64,000 bases of DNA from Lotus japonicus (taxonomy: Eukaryota > Streptophyta > Magnoliopsida > Fabales > Fabaceae): contig NC_080043.1 in NCBI RefSeq assembly GCF_012489685.1, positions 11,278,223-11,342,222 on the forward strand, in the 5' to 3' direction. This document shows, piece by piece, positions 21,465-32,350 of this stretch; the first letter of the stretch is position 1; the number at the start of each line of letters is the position of its first letter. The position numbers and the translations under genes are program-made. A model generated the notes under the pieces. The model did no database searches. It was not told the origin of the DNA and saw nothing but the letters and a program-made list of their open reading frames with translations.

Positions 21465-21689
21465 GGTTTTCTTCAGAACTTCTGACCCTGGTACTTCTGA
21501 AGTCATCAGATGTTACCTCCTTCAGAAGTTACTCGATCAGAAGCACTTAACCCCCTGGTTAAACTTCTGTGGTAGACAACAATACACGTGTCACTTCATT
21601 TGTGACATAGTTCCTTGAGTCGCGTGGTATATCTGCTATAATGATGACGTCTACTCTCCTCTACTATGCTATTTTCAGACTATATATTT

Positions 21690-21760
21690 TATAACCGTTG
21701 ATTTTGCCTTTAATTTCTTAGAAAAACTGTCAACGGTTACCATTAAACCCACTATATGCA
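21690..21760 (+). promoter_or_regulatory. Inverted repeat and TATA-like box before env-like gene of A
   Basis: AACCGTTGA (21693-21701) pairs with TCAACGGTT (21730-21738), then AAACCCACTATATGCA at 21745-21760. The distance from this box to the ATG (21892) is about 147 bases, against 150 in B. The coding parts of A and B are far more diverged than this block. Confidence 0.5.
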
Positions 21761-21891
21761 CTGTCACACACGATCTCCCACTCACTTACACTTACGGTTT
21801 TGAAACTATCCGTGTGCATTGCATTCATTCATATTCCTTCCTCCAACATTTCCTCCTTTCTCTGAACCCTAAACCTCCATCTCTGAAAATC

Positions 21892-24800
21892 ATGGGCAAA
21901 TCGAGGAAAACTAAGGCGAATGTTCCTGCTTCTACCACACAAACTGCCAAAGACCAAGAGAAGCAAAGATTCGAGGAAGCTCAGAAGATTCTGAATGCAC
22001 CAAATGTAGTCACCTGTGCAAAGAAAGTGGAAGAACTGAATGTGTGCTGCGAAGCAAGAGTTGATTTTGATAATCTTGCTCAACAAGGGTTTGATATCAG
22101 GAACCAAGTCGAGTTGCAAGGATGGTCTGGGTACTTCAACAGGCTCGTTGGTCCAATCTATCACAAATTGGTTGTCGAGTTCTGGAAAAATGCAGTGTGC
22201 AATGACTACTACGTCGTCTCCCATGTACTGGGCAAGAAAATTGTGATCTCTGAAGAATCTATTGCAAAGCTGCTGGGTATGAAGTTCCAAGAGGGAAAAA
22301 GGATCAAGAATGTTGAAGCAAATGTCGCTGGAATGAGGACCGTTGTCAACAAGGCGCTCTATGATAACTGGTCTTACGAGAAAACCAAGTACAGCTTTAA
22401 GGACTTGAAGTCTGAGATGAAGATTTGGCAAAAGATCTTCATGCACTGCATTCACCCTAGAACTGGAGGAACTGATTACCTGAATGCAACTCAGAAGGTA
22501 ATCATGTAATACATTTCAACTGGTGAGCTTATATGTCTGCCATTCCTTCTTTTCAATTATCTGAAGGAGTGTGTGGAAAAATCAAGGACCACAACTGGTT
22601 CTGAGAACAAGAGATTCATCTCCTACATTCCGTATGGAAGGCTACTGTCAGATATCTTCGTCCAAAACAAGCTTGTTAAGACTCTATCAATTCTTGAACT
22701 TCACGAAGATCTGGCCACGATAGTTGGTGATACCCTCAATGGCACAAAGTTAAAGAAAATGCAGATCATTGAGAAGATCAAAGTAGCTCCCAAAGAAGAC
22801 ACTTCTGATGAAGTTCGTCAGAGGAATTACCCCATTGATGAATTTCCTATTTGGTCCAAGAAGGACAATCCAGCATGCATTCTGGAATATGTAAGGATGC
22901 TCAGAAGACAAGGAGATCCTATCACCCTTACAGAATTCATTAACACCCTTCCTGAAAGTCCTCCTAAGCTGACTACCAGGAAATCCAGAAGAGAAACAAG
23001 CAGCAAGCCCTCAGATCCTAAGGGCAAAGGGATTCTGATAGAGGAACCTGCAAAGAAGAAGGCTGCTTCCAAGACCGTGATCATCAGGGAAGCATCTTCT
23101 GAAAGGTCTCTGAAGAGAACCTCAACTCAACAACAACAAATGTCTGATTCTGAAAGCTCAGAAGACACATGGGAAGACTTCTCAAGTGAGGAAACTGAAG
23201 ATGAAGACAGGCCTCTGGCTAAGAGACGCAAAATCATTCTTGAGGAAGAGGAAGATGAGCAGGATGACCATGAGATCATCCAGAATGTAATTCAGGGTAT
23301 AAGAGACTCCTCAGAGGCTGAAGAATCCACAGATTCTGATGAGGTACACTTGGTAAGAAGAAGAAAGCTGCCTCTGAAAAGTCCCCTTCAGCAGAAAGAG
23401 ACAGTTGCAGAACAAGCTTCTGAATCTGCTTCAGAAGTACAACGTGAAAGAAGATCTAAAAGAACTTCTGATCCAGCAAGGGCTGTCCAACTCACCAGAA
23501 CCTCACCTATCAGAAGCCATGCTAAGGTAATTACTGAAAGCATTAATTCTGATTCTGCTTTAGTAGTTGTACCCGAACAACCCTTGCCTATATCTACTTC
23601 CATGCCCACCTTAACCCAAACAGCACCCACTCAACCTGAAACACAAACTCACACACAAGCTGAACCTCAAGCTCCTATTTCAACCATCCAAACAGCTACC
23701 ACAGACATTCCTTCCATTCCAATTTACACCTCTTCCACATCCATCCCAACTGAACCAGTACCTCTCTTAAATTCCTTCATTCAAGGCATTATTCAAAGTG
23801 AGGCAACTCTAAAGACCTTAGTTCAGCAATTCACTTCCAAGCCAGCATCTACTCCACACACCTTTCTCATAACCCAGACTGGTGAGATCCCTGCTGAGAA
23901 AGAGAAGGAAGATGATGATGTCCAAATCCTTGAGCCGCCTTTCAATGTGAAGCCTCTTCAACAAATTGCTTCCAATTTTGAAGATCGGATTCCAGACGCT
24001 GCTGAGACCTCCTATGTATCCTTGTCCAATTACTCAGCAGTCAACTCACAGGATCTGAGTTTCACTTCACCTGAGAAGACTGTCACCTCAAGGCAAAGGC
24101 CAGATACTATCTCTGAAGCTGAGCATATGGATGAATCAGATCACTCAGGCGTCGAGAAGGATCATGAGATTGATTCCATTCCTACTGAACACATGGAAGA
24201 ATCAAATGCTTCGAGCTCCAATGCTGCCAGAACTCCTTAGCCTGTTCTGACCCTGGCCACCTCTTTCCTCCCTCAGAGTCTTCCTCAACTCATTCAGGAG
24301 TTTTCTGCAGAAGCAATCAGAAGGGTGAACTGGCTGTATCAGGTAACTGATAATCAGTTTGATGCTTCTCTTGTTGATAGTCTATGGTCTGCATTTGAGA
24401 GTTGGTCAGAAGGCAAAGGTTATGAACTTCAGAAGCAGCTTAGTAGGGAGACAAGACTCAGAGTTCATGATGCATCTGAGAGGGCCTATGAGCAGAGGCA
24501 GAGAGTGTTGCACAAGGTGTGTGAGCCTCTGAGACGAGCTATGCCTGAAAGATCATGTGTTGTCTCTGAATGTACCTCAGAGGATGTTGAGATGGTTTCA
24601 GCAGAGGAAGAAGAAGAAAGCACAGATGGTATAGTTATTCTGGAAGATGCAGATGCTGATGAGGTTCTGAAACAAGGGCCGATTCATGTTGATACTGTTA
24701 TAACTTCAGAAGCTGAAGCTGCCACTCATCCACAAGCATCAGATGTTCCTCCCTCTGCTCTAGCTCCAGAAGTTGCCGTTTTAGCTGGCCGGATCAACAG

Positions 24801-24954
24801 GATTCAAGATGATCAGCAGCGATTGTTTCAGATGGTTGAGCAACAAGGCCGTATTCAGAATGAGCAAAGCAAGCAAATTCAAGAGTCCTCAGGCAAAATG
24901 GAAGCAATCATGAAGTACCTCATGGACAACCTTCCCTCCACCTCCAAGCCCTGA
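21892..24954 (+). pseudogene. Env-like ORF of Sirevirus A, two nonsense codons
   Basis: ATG 21892 (ATCATGGGCAAA). The frame is interrupted by TAA at 22507-22509 and TAG at 24238-24240, and finally ends at TGA 24952-24954. The domain order matches element B: conserved N-terminal part (LQGWSGYFNRL, YHKLVVEFWKNA, VLGKKIVIS), Lys/acidic tracts (about 23150-23260), a Thr/Pro/Gln-rich region (23560-23900), and a C-terminal helical region with QDDQQRLFQM. Sequence similarity to B is moderate and confined mostly to the N-terminal 300 residues. There is no signal peptide or membrane segment. The single-base nature of both stops suggests decay after insertion. Confidence 0.82.
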
Positions 24955-25192
24955 ATTTCTCATCTCTATCATGCATGCATTTAATCATTATGACTGAATT
25001 TATTTCATGTTGACCGTGTTAAGTTTTTCATTCTCTGATTCAATGCACCGTCCATTAGTAACTCACATGCTTTTATGATTGATAAGTTTTATGCATGGTT
25101 TTCTGTTACTTTTCTTCTTTATATTCACTGCGTTCATCTTCCCCTTCACATTCAATTCCATTCTTCTCTATTCTTATCTCTTCCAAATCACC

Positions 25193-25609
25193 ATGACTAC
25201 TGTCAATTTGATATCTGAACTCAAGACTCTGGTATTCGACCAAGTCTTTCCATGGAGTGTCAATCTATTTTCTTCTCAGATCTCTCACGCTCTTGAGAAG
25301 ATTGAGACTCTTATGAACTGCTGGCTCACTTCTCATCAAACTCTCTGTCTTCAGAACCTTCAAGAAGTTCTGATTGACCTCCTGCGTCTGACCACTCGCC
25401 GGAAGGACGTTGAAGATCAGCTCCAGGGCATTTGCATGCTTCTGGAATATGAAGCAGTTAACGATGAAGCGGATCCAGAGGCGGTCCAGGAGACTGATCT
25501 CTTGAAGGAGGAACTGGCTACTCAGTTAGCCTCAATTGATACGGACATTCGTCCTCTCCACCTTCAACTTCTCTCCATGAAGAATTCTAGAGCTTTCCTA
25601 TTTATCTAG
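25193..25609 (+). CDS. Third ORF of Sirevirus A, sense strand (138 aa)
   Basis: ATG 25193 (CACCATGACT), stop TAG 25607-25609. It encodes a Leu/Glu/Gln-rich, probably all-helical protein with no cysteine motif and no membrane segment in the chosen ORF. It sits where elements B and D have their small gene, but on the sense strand. Length (138 against 130 residues) and helical character are alike, while I see no convincing sequence alignment. Whether it is an inverted and diverged relative or an unrelated gene is open. It has no stop codons even though gag, pol and env-like of A do, but it is short enough for that to be chance. Confidence 0.55.
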   Translation: MTTVNLISELKTLVFDQVFPWSVNLFSSQISHALEKIETLMNCWLTSHQTLCLQNLQEVLIDLLRLTTRRKDVEDQLQGICMLLEYEAVNDEADPEAVQETDLLKEELATQLASIDTDIRPLHLQLLSMKNSRAFLFI

Positions 25610-25730
25610 GATTAGTCTTCTCGATCCTTTGTACTTCTTCTCCGTTCAGTAATAATAACATATTTTTTTTGCCTCATTTCCTGTTATTGTTATTGTTGGT
25701 TTTGTTTTTCACTCTTTTTGATTATGACAA

Positions 25731-26242
25731 AAAGGGGGAGTACATAAAATGGTTTTGATAAACTTTTATGGTTTTGATAAACTTTTATATTATATAAAAC
25801 CAGTAGAGGAGAACAAGTATCAATACTTATAGCACATATATATTGTCAAGCTTCTCAGATAAGGAATACATTTTGAACTAATCTTGCTTCTGACGTCTTA
25901 TTCCAATTATATCTAGACAAGACTCTATGTTATTATGTGATATACGCTAAGTTCTGAACCATCACTTCTGATGAGTATACATCTATTCAAGCGTAAAATT
26001 TGATCACATAACCAGACTCCGAATCTAAACTATTCACCAATTCATCAAGTCATAGATTCAGGGGGAGTCAGAGGGAGACCCTAGCTCATAATCAGGTTTT
26101 AACCCAGATTCAGAAAGAGCATTGCAAACCGTTACACAAGGATAAGTTTAATCTCTGATCCTTTCTCTCTTGGGTATTCAGTTTATTGTGTAAAAATTGT
26201 TCATCAAAATACTTGTTTTGTCATCATCAAAAAAGGGGAGAT
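25731..26242 (+). promoter_or_regulatory. Polypurine tracts before the 3' LTR of A
   Basis: AAAGGGGGAG at 25731-25740, GGGGGAG at 26061-26067, and AAAAAAGGGGAGAT ending at 26242, directly before the LTR. The first is in the same extended context as one tract of B. Confidence 0.7.
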
Positions 26243-27489
26243 TGTAAGATCAAGGTTTGATTAGTGGTTGCATCTCTATATTTTGATGATTACAATTAAG
26301 GTTTGTGATGATGAACAATTGTGGTACCCTAACGTTTGTCTTTTTAAGTTGTGACAAACAGGTTCTGAATCTGACCCAAGCCTATTCGTTCAGAAGAAGA
26401 AGAACCAAGGGTTTCTAAAAAGAGAGCTCTTCATCCTACCATGTTCGTTCTGAACAGTGGCAAAAGCTTCAGAAGCTCTGAAGATGGAAGCTCTCAAGAA
26501 GATCTGAAGAACTCAAGTCAGAAGTTCTGAAGGCCAGATGTTCCAGTGGAACGGTCCAGATGCAGAAGACTCAAGTTCTGAAGACTTACAAGAAGTTGGT
26601 TCTGAAGACCCAAGTTATTCTAGCTCTGACGATCAGAAGTTATGAGGAACTTGTTCAGAAGCAGAAGTTGCACGGTCAGAGGAATCCAAGCTCCAATCTG
26701 ACGATGATCAGAAGCTTCATCAACGTTCATCTGAAGCTCCTTCATCTCAGTCAACTGGCGAAAATACAGGTCATTATCACAGTACAACGTCGTACAAATC
26801 TCAGTCTGTCCGCCACCTACCTTGTACAGCCTAGCAGTCTGATATTACAGAATTGCCACTCCAACGGATAAAACCCTAGCAACGGCTACATCACAAGTCT
26901 TGGAGTATATAAAGGCTGAAGAAAGAAGAAAGAGGCGAAGAAACTTTGCTGAAAATATTCAACATATACGAACCATTCTCTTAGCATTATTTCTTCACTG
27001 TTCTTAAACTTCTGAGTTTACTATTCGCTTGTTAGAAGCACTCTTTGTAAACCCGAAACCTTTTACATCATATTGTAAAGTTCATCAAGAGACCAAGGTT
27101 GGTCGGATCTTGAGAGGACTGAATCAAGGCTGATTCAGTATTTAGCTAGTCTTAAGAGGATTGATAGATCAGCTTCTTAAGAGGATACTAGTGAGAAAAT
27201 CAGTGTATTGTTAGTCACTTAGCAGGTTGCAAAGTGCAGTTGTAACACTCATTGATTTTAGTGGATTGCCTTCATCAGAAGAAGGAAGAAATCACCTTCA
27301 CAGGTGGACTGGATTAGCTTGAGCTTTTATCTCAAGTGAACCAGGATAAAATACTCGTGTGCTTTACTTCCTATCTTTCAGCACTTAGTTTTTATCTTTG
27401 AGTTTTGAAAAAGCAGAAAAAGTATATCCAAGATTCAAAAACTCTATTCAAACCCCCCCCCCCCCTTTCTAGTGTTTTTCGCACCTTCA
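26243..27489 (+). repeat. 3' LTR of Sirevirus A
   Basis: Matches 1952-3192 with about eight substitutions by eye and a longer C run. Ends ACCTTCA, followed by the duplication GTAAG at 27490-27494. Confidence 0.92.
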
Positions 27490-27494
27490 GTAAG

Positions 27495-29287
27495 ACAGTT
27501 AAAATTTCAAATATTTGCAAGTCATTTTACTCAACCACTATCTCTATTAGTTCCCTCTTAACTATATAATTTATTCAGCCCATTAACAAAATCATTATCA
27601 TTACAAATCTAGCCTTTTCCCACTAGGTCGGGTCAGCTACATGCATCAACCTTCACCAAAATGCTTCAGAGGAAAATACAACTTTGATTTTTAAAATCAA
27701 TTAAGAATCAAGTAAACCACATATTTGACAAACATTTTAAACCTAATGATCATCAAAGATCTTTCTTTTTCTATGGTGTTTACCTATAAATTCAGCAAAC
27801 AAGATGTACTCAAATAAGATAAATATATGAATATGATGACATGGCAAATCGGGTCAATTCAAGTTTAAGAAAACCATGATTTATTTGAGATTCTAGACCT
27901 TGGGGCCAAGATGCACTCTCCACTAGCAAAAAGAAGTTCAAAAAACAATAGGCAAATGAAAAGAAGTACTAGAAAACTTTTTCAATTACAAGATGCACAT
28001 CTACATCAACTCATATGAAGTTGTGAAGCACTATAAAGGAAAGAACAGTACGTGTATCTATGACTATAACCATATCATGTCTTATTTTCCTAACTCTTTC
28101 CATTGTAGGGCTTTACCCACAATAATAATCATGTAAATCATTCAATCATTAAACCAATAATTAGAAAAAATCACATTTAGCATTCTAAATAAATAAGAAT
28201 ATTTGATTAGGAAAGAAAGGGAAGCACCTTCATGAGAGTTTGAAGAAGGCAGGTGCTAGAACAACAGAAGACAAATATGGAGTTTGAAGAAACTAAACAC
28301 TGCTTGGCAACACAGCTCTGCTGTATATAAACATTTACCTGCAACTTACACACATCATGCCTTTGAAATTCAAATCCAAAATCAGATCACGAAAAGGGTA
28401 TGAATCACCTTATTTTTATAAATATCATCACAAATTTGAAACAACAGATCAAACTGTGATATCAGTTCTGATTTTGTTGGTCATATCTTAGTTTTAATGA
28501 GTTACCAGCATACTTTCACTATCAAGAAAACGAAAACATGTACATGCTCTTAAAACAAATAACATGCATATTATCAAAACCTATCCAAAATGACATTTAA
28601 GCATAATCAAAACAAACCAAACCTAAGTTCGGCAGCCTATATCACCACCTGATAAAATGATCTCTAAAGTTCATTAAATATACCCACCTACCCCTATTTA
28701 TACTATATTGCAGAAGTGTGTGCGTGTGCTCCCTCAGTCAAATGAACTTTAGAAAACCTGAGATATTGTCTGAAAGAGAAAAACAAACTTCAGCTCGTGT
28801 TAGTACAACATACGTCTGTTCTTTAAATCTTCATTAAGCTAGATCAGCTTTTCCATGGGTAAATAGCATGCATTGCCAGCATATTAGACAGACTCAGTAG
28901 AATAATTGTCCTAATCAAGACCTATCTGCTATCTTTCTCTTTGATTTCTTAGGATTTAAGGACAGATTAAACATGATCATGTGAAACTCAAACACTTCAG
29001 AATTCAGAAAACTCCTTGAAAGTTTTCCGATTACAAGTCATTGAAGAAACACTTTTTTGGTTCTTGTCTATCTGGTCATAATTAACGCACCATTCTGTAA
29101 TCAAATTACATATGAATCACTCCTCTACAAGTCATTGAAGAAATACTTTTTTGGCTCTTGTCTTTCTGGTCATAATTAACGCACCATTCTGTAAAAGAAA
29201 TAAAAAGACCAAAATTTATAATGTGAAAAGATATGAAAATGTTAATCAAGAAAACTTATATGTAGATACTAGTTCTTTTTTACTTAC
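27495..29287. other. CACTA 1 interior, right part, no gene seen
   Basis: AT-rich, intron-like sequence resuming after the insertion of A. It lies downstream of the RopGEF exons on their strand. I looked for the following PRONE exons on the minus strand and did not find them. A 69-bp direct duplication is noted separately. Confidence 0.4.
29032..29194 (+). repeat. Two direct copies of a 69-bp segment
   Basis: Copies at 29032-29100 and 29126-29194, starting TACAAGTCATTGAAGAA and ending CACCATTCTGTAA, with 25 bases between them and only a few differences. Confidence 0.8.
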
Positions 29288-30172
29288 CTTGGGTAGGGAT
29301 TCAATATAGCTTTCAGGGATCTCCATCTCCGATAGGGTCTGTGCATTTATGGCCATCACCACATCAGATGAACCCTCTGCAGGAACCTTAAGTGTAGGAC
29401 CACTTGTCATCATTTTTTCTCTTTGAACTATCTTTATCTGCATCATCTGCATCTTGTGATACATAGTAGAACTCATTCTGGTCTTTGAAGTTATCTGGAC
29501 AATCCTGCTCATCATCAACAAGTTTTTTTTAAGAGCTAACAACCTATTGAGACTTATCTATAGAAAAATAATTATCATTTTGGTTAGTGATCTTACAATA
29601 AGCATGTTGTCAAGGTTTCTTAAGGCAGAGATATTCATATGGAGATCTGTTCGTTGTCGCGTTGTCATAATCTATTCATTCAAAGATGAGGATCAATCAT
29701 ATAACAACTATCATAGGAACAATAAGGAACATAGGAAAAATAGGGCGAGTGAGGAGGGTTACCTCCATGCTGGATCCATCTTTTGATTTTTGTTTAGTAG
29801 GACCATCTCAACAACATAATTTGTCACTAATAGAAGCCAATCAATTTCCTTTCTCCATCTGGCTCTCCTCTCGGGCAGCATCGACTCTAGGCGCTTTTGT
29901 TCACCAAAAACAGCAGCTGCATTCTCAACAAGAAAACAATGAGAAACTGACAAGAGCTATTTGAAACATTTCTTCTATCAAGAGCTCATGAAAATGGAAG
30001 TAACATCATAATGTTTATCCATCATGATTCAAGCAGCATATAAAGAAAGTAAAAAGTCAACATACCAGCAAGGTTTGGGAATGCATTTGACAGTGCCAGA
30101 GCTGATGAAACACCCTTTCCTCCACCAGACATATCCTCCCCCAATAGCAATTCTCTCCGTCATCTATTCCAT
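29288..30172 (-). pseudogene. RopGEF (PRONE domain) gene fragment captured by CACTA 1
   Basis: Minus-strand exon-like blocks match the PRONE domain of plant RopGEFs, the exchange factors of ROP GTPases. The blocks are 30066-about 30172 (EDMSGGGKGVSSALALSNAF), 29763-29916 (VFGEQKRLE, RARWRKEIDWLL), 29597-29671 (IMTTRQRTDLHMNI) and 29288-29514 (DNFKDQNEFYYVSQDADD, MAINAQTLSEMEIPESYIES). Each is bounded by usable GT and AG sites, so introns came along and this is not a processed copy. Breaks: a frameshift before EDMSGGG, a one-base loss after VVEMV, a frameshift after NDDKW, and a deletion after VPAEGSSD. The C-terminal half of the domain is absent. The identification rests on several conserved motifs in the right order. 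No search was run. Confidence 0.8.
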
Positions 30173-30536
30173 TTCTGAATTGCTGAAGCTTAGTTATATT
30201 TATAGACACGAACTGCAAACACCAATTAAAGACTAAACCCAAAACTCATACTTCTCTATGCAATCTTACGGTTCAGTATTTCCAACATTAACAGTAAGGT
30301 AAGTGGTGCAGGCTAAGAAAAACAAAATAACAAAACTGCTGATAAACATATAAAGAAACAGAACATCTAAGCGTTAGATATAGAGATAGAGCAAGAAGAT
30401 GCATACCTAAAATGACTCAACAATCAATGAAGGACGGTAACGACACGGCAGAGAGAGCGTGACAAAGAACCCTAGTGATGGAGAACGACTGATAGAGAAC
30501 AACGACTTGGACGGAGAACGAAGACTTTGTCGGAGT
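30173..30536 (-). other. Possible 5' exon and intron upstream of the RopGEF fragment
   Basis: On the minus strand, a pyrimidine-rich stretch (30531 to about 30410) resembles a 5' leader and ends at a plausible splice donor (GTATGC, about 30400). No RopGEF N-terminal coding sequence is recognised. The last five bases (GGAGT, 30532-30536) are the left duplication of solo LTR E. Confidence 0.3.
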
Positions 30537-31746
30537 TGAAGGTATGAAAAACGGTAGAAAGGGGGGGGGGTTTGAATAACGTTTTCAAGATAAAGCTTCC
30601 ACCTTAAAGATTTTGACAAATCTTTCGAGAACTTAAGTGCTAAAGATAAGAGATAGAAAAGCACACAAGGATTTTATCCTGGTTCACTTGATAAATCACT
30701 CAAGCTACTCCAGTCCACCCGTTAAGGTGATTTCTTCCTTCTTAGAATGAAGGCAATCCACTAATCAGGTAAGAGTTACAACTGCACTTGAAACCTACAA
30801 GTGACTAACAATTACACTGACTTAGCTCACACTAAGATTCACTCTCTTAGTCTTCTCTAGGATCCGATCAACCTTGATCTCCTAAAGGAACTAAACAAAC
30901 TGTTTATCAAAGAATTGTTTACAAGAGATTTGCTTCTAAAAAGCTAATAGTAAACTCAATGAATTTCAGATGAAAGAAAGCTTAGAAGAATTTGAATTTG
31001 TCTTGCGCGTATGTGAATGCTTCTAGCCGCTTCTTTCAGTCTTCAGCCTCTTTATATACTCCAAGGATTAGGGTTGAGCGTTGCATGGGAAATGCTACCG
31101 TTGGAGGGCAGTTCTGGAAAATCCAGCTTCTGCTGTGTCTGAGACTGTTAGGTAGGTCGTCAGGAAGGTACAGTTGCTTTTGTACTTGGATAGCGACTTG
31201 ACCTTTAAACCTAGGAGACTTCTGATCAGGAGAAAGCTTCATGTTGGAACTTGTGAAGCCGGTTGATCAGAGTCAGAGGGAAAGCCCAGATCCTCTGACC
31301 ATTGTTTCTTCTGATTCTGAACTCAGAGGGAAGTACATGGTCTTCAGAGTATCTTGCTTCTGGACATCAGAATTTCACTAATCAGCTTCTGGATCTTCAG
31401 AGTCTTCTACACCATCAGAATATCTGAGCCTTCAGTGTTTCTTGGTTATCAGACTTTCTGGATCTTCAGAACTTCTAGTGACTGAGTCCACATCAGAGTT
31501 TGTATAACTTCAGAACTTCTGAAGCTTTTCCACTGTTCATACTGAACATGGTGAATGCGAAAGCGTTGCTTGGGTCGCTCTTTATACACAGTGATTCTGA
31601 TTTGTGTGAGATTGAGTTGAGGTCAGAGCCTGTAAATAGCACACTCAGAAAAACACGTAAGAGTACCACAATTGTTCATATCAAAAGGTTAACTTGTAAT
31701 CATCAAAACATAGAGTTGTACTACTAGATCAAAACTTGATCTTACA
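30537..31746 (-). mobile_element. Solo LTR E, B family, in CACTA 1
   Basis: A single reversed LTR with ends TGAAGGTATG and GATCTTACA and the perfect duplication GGAGT (30532-30536 and 31747-31751). It is more diverged from the LTRs of B than those are from each other. Confidence 0.93.
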
Positions 31747-31894
31747 GGAGTGGGTGACGAAGTTGCAAGGTGTGGTGCGACTTCGATGGAAGAGAAGGCC
31801 CAAGCGTCGAGAGGGACTGCAACCCTAGGTGAATGGCGTGAACAGAACAGATCGGAGCTTAAAATCAAAAATAGATTTCTGTTACGTCCTTCTC

Positions 31895-32035
31895 TCACCT
31901 CTCCGTCAACATGCGTTCAACTGCCGCTCGCTCAGCCGCAGTTGCAGCCTCCTCTTTTCTCCACGAAGCTTCCTCTGCGGCTCGCTCTGTCTCAGAATTA
32001 TCCGCACTAAATTCGCTGGTGGGAGAGAGGGACAT
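31895..32035 (-). CDS. Small hypothetical ORF near the right end of CACTA 1
   Basis: ATG at 32035-32033 gives a 46-residue product of Glu, Ala, Arg and Ser (ERAAEEASWRKEEAATAAER). It lies upstream of the leader-like sequence and RopGEF fragment on the same strand and could be a first exon of a chimeric transcript. I do not recognise it, and the composition bias makes chance openness likely. Confidence 0.25.
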   Translation of the reverse strand: MSLSPTSEFSADNSETERAAEEASWRKEEAATAAERAAVERMLTER

Positions 32036-32204
32036 GTCGATGAAGAGTGGGAGGGAAGGACAGGGAAACGAGAGAGGGACGGGAACAAATTGAAGCTTCG
32101 TCGGCAGGTTGATGGAGTGTGGAGAGTGGGATAGAGCGTGGGAGGGAGAGGGTTTGCAGAGCTTTAGGGTTTTCTTCTCAAAAAAATTGGAGAAAATTTC
32201 TATT

Positions 32205-32347
32205 GTCACGGTCCCTAAAAAAAATAATAAAATATTATACCCTATTACCACGGTTCCGCTTATAACCGTGGCAATTGAGCTTTTGCCACGGTTCCGCCTA
32301 TAACCGTGGCAATTGAGGCGTGGCAAAATGTCATTTCTGTAGTAGTG
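32205..32347. repeat. Right subterminal repeats and terminus of CACTA 1
   Basis: Alternating CCACGGTT and AACCGTGGCAATTGAG copies, ending TTTCTGTAGTAGTG. They mirror the left end at 879-1200. Confidence 0.85.
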
Positions 32348-32350
32348 AGT

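Larger units (their letters stand above)
1952..27489 (+). mobile_element. Sirevirus A (Ty1/copia), split by Sirevirus B
   Basis: A complete LTR retrotransposon: LTRs at 1952-3192 and 26243-27489, a Met-tRNA-type primer site right after the first LTR, gag, pol in copia order (integrase before reverse transcriptase), an env-like ORF, a third small ORF, and a polypurine tract before the second LTR. The host duplication GTAAG is at 1947-1951 and 27490-27494. By eye the two LTRs differ at about eight bases plus the length of a C run. Several nonsense codons and a protease active-site change make it defective as seen. Sirevirus B interrupts its integrase at 5893-19229. Confidence 0.92.
879..32347. 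mobile_element. CACTA (CMC/EnSpm) transposon 1, enlarged by nested insertions
   Basis: The left end begins CACTACTACAGAAA (879) and the right end finishes TTTCTGTAGTAGTG (32347), so the termini are inverted repeats starting with CACTA. The 3-bp flanks are both AGT (876-878 and 32348-32350), the target duplication length of this superfamily. Behind each terminus are many direct and inverted copies of a subterminal motif GCCACGGTT / AACCGTGGC (about 898-1195 and 32205-32325), the usual transposase-binding arrays. With Sirevirus A and solo LTR E removed, about 4.7 kb of its own sequence remain. No TNP2-type transposase is recognisable, so it looks non-autonomous. It carries a RopGEF gene fragment. 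Confidence 0.9.
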
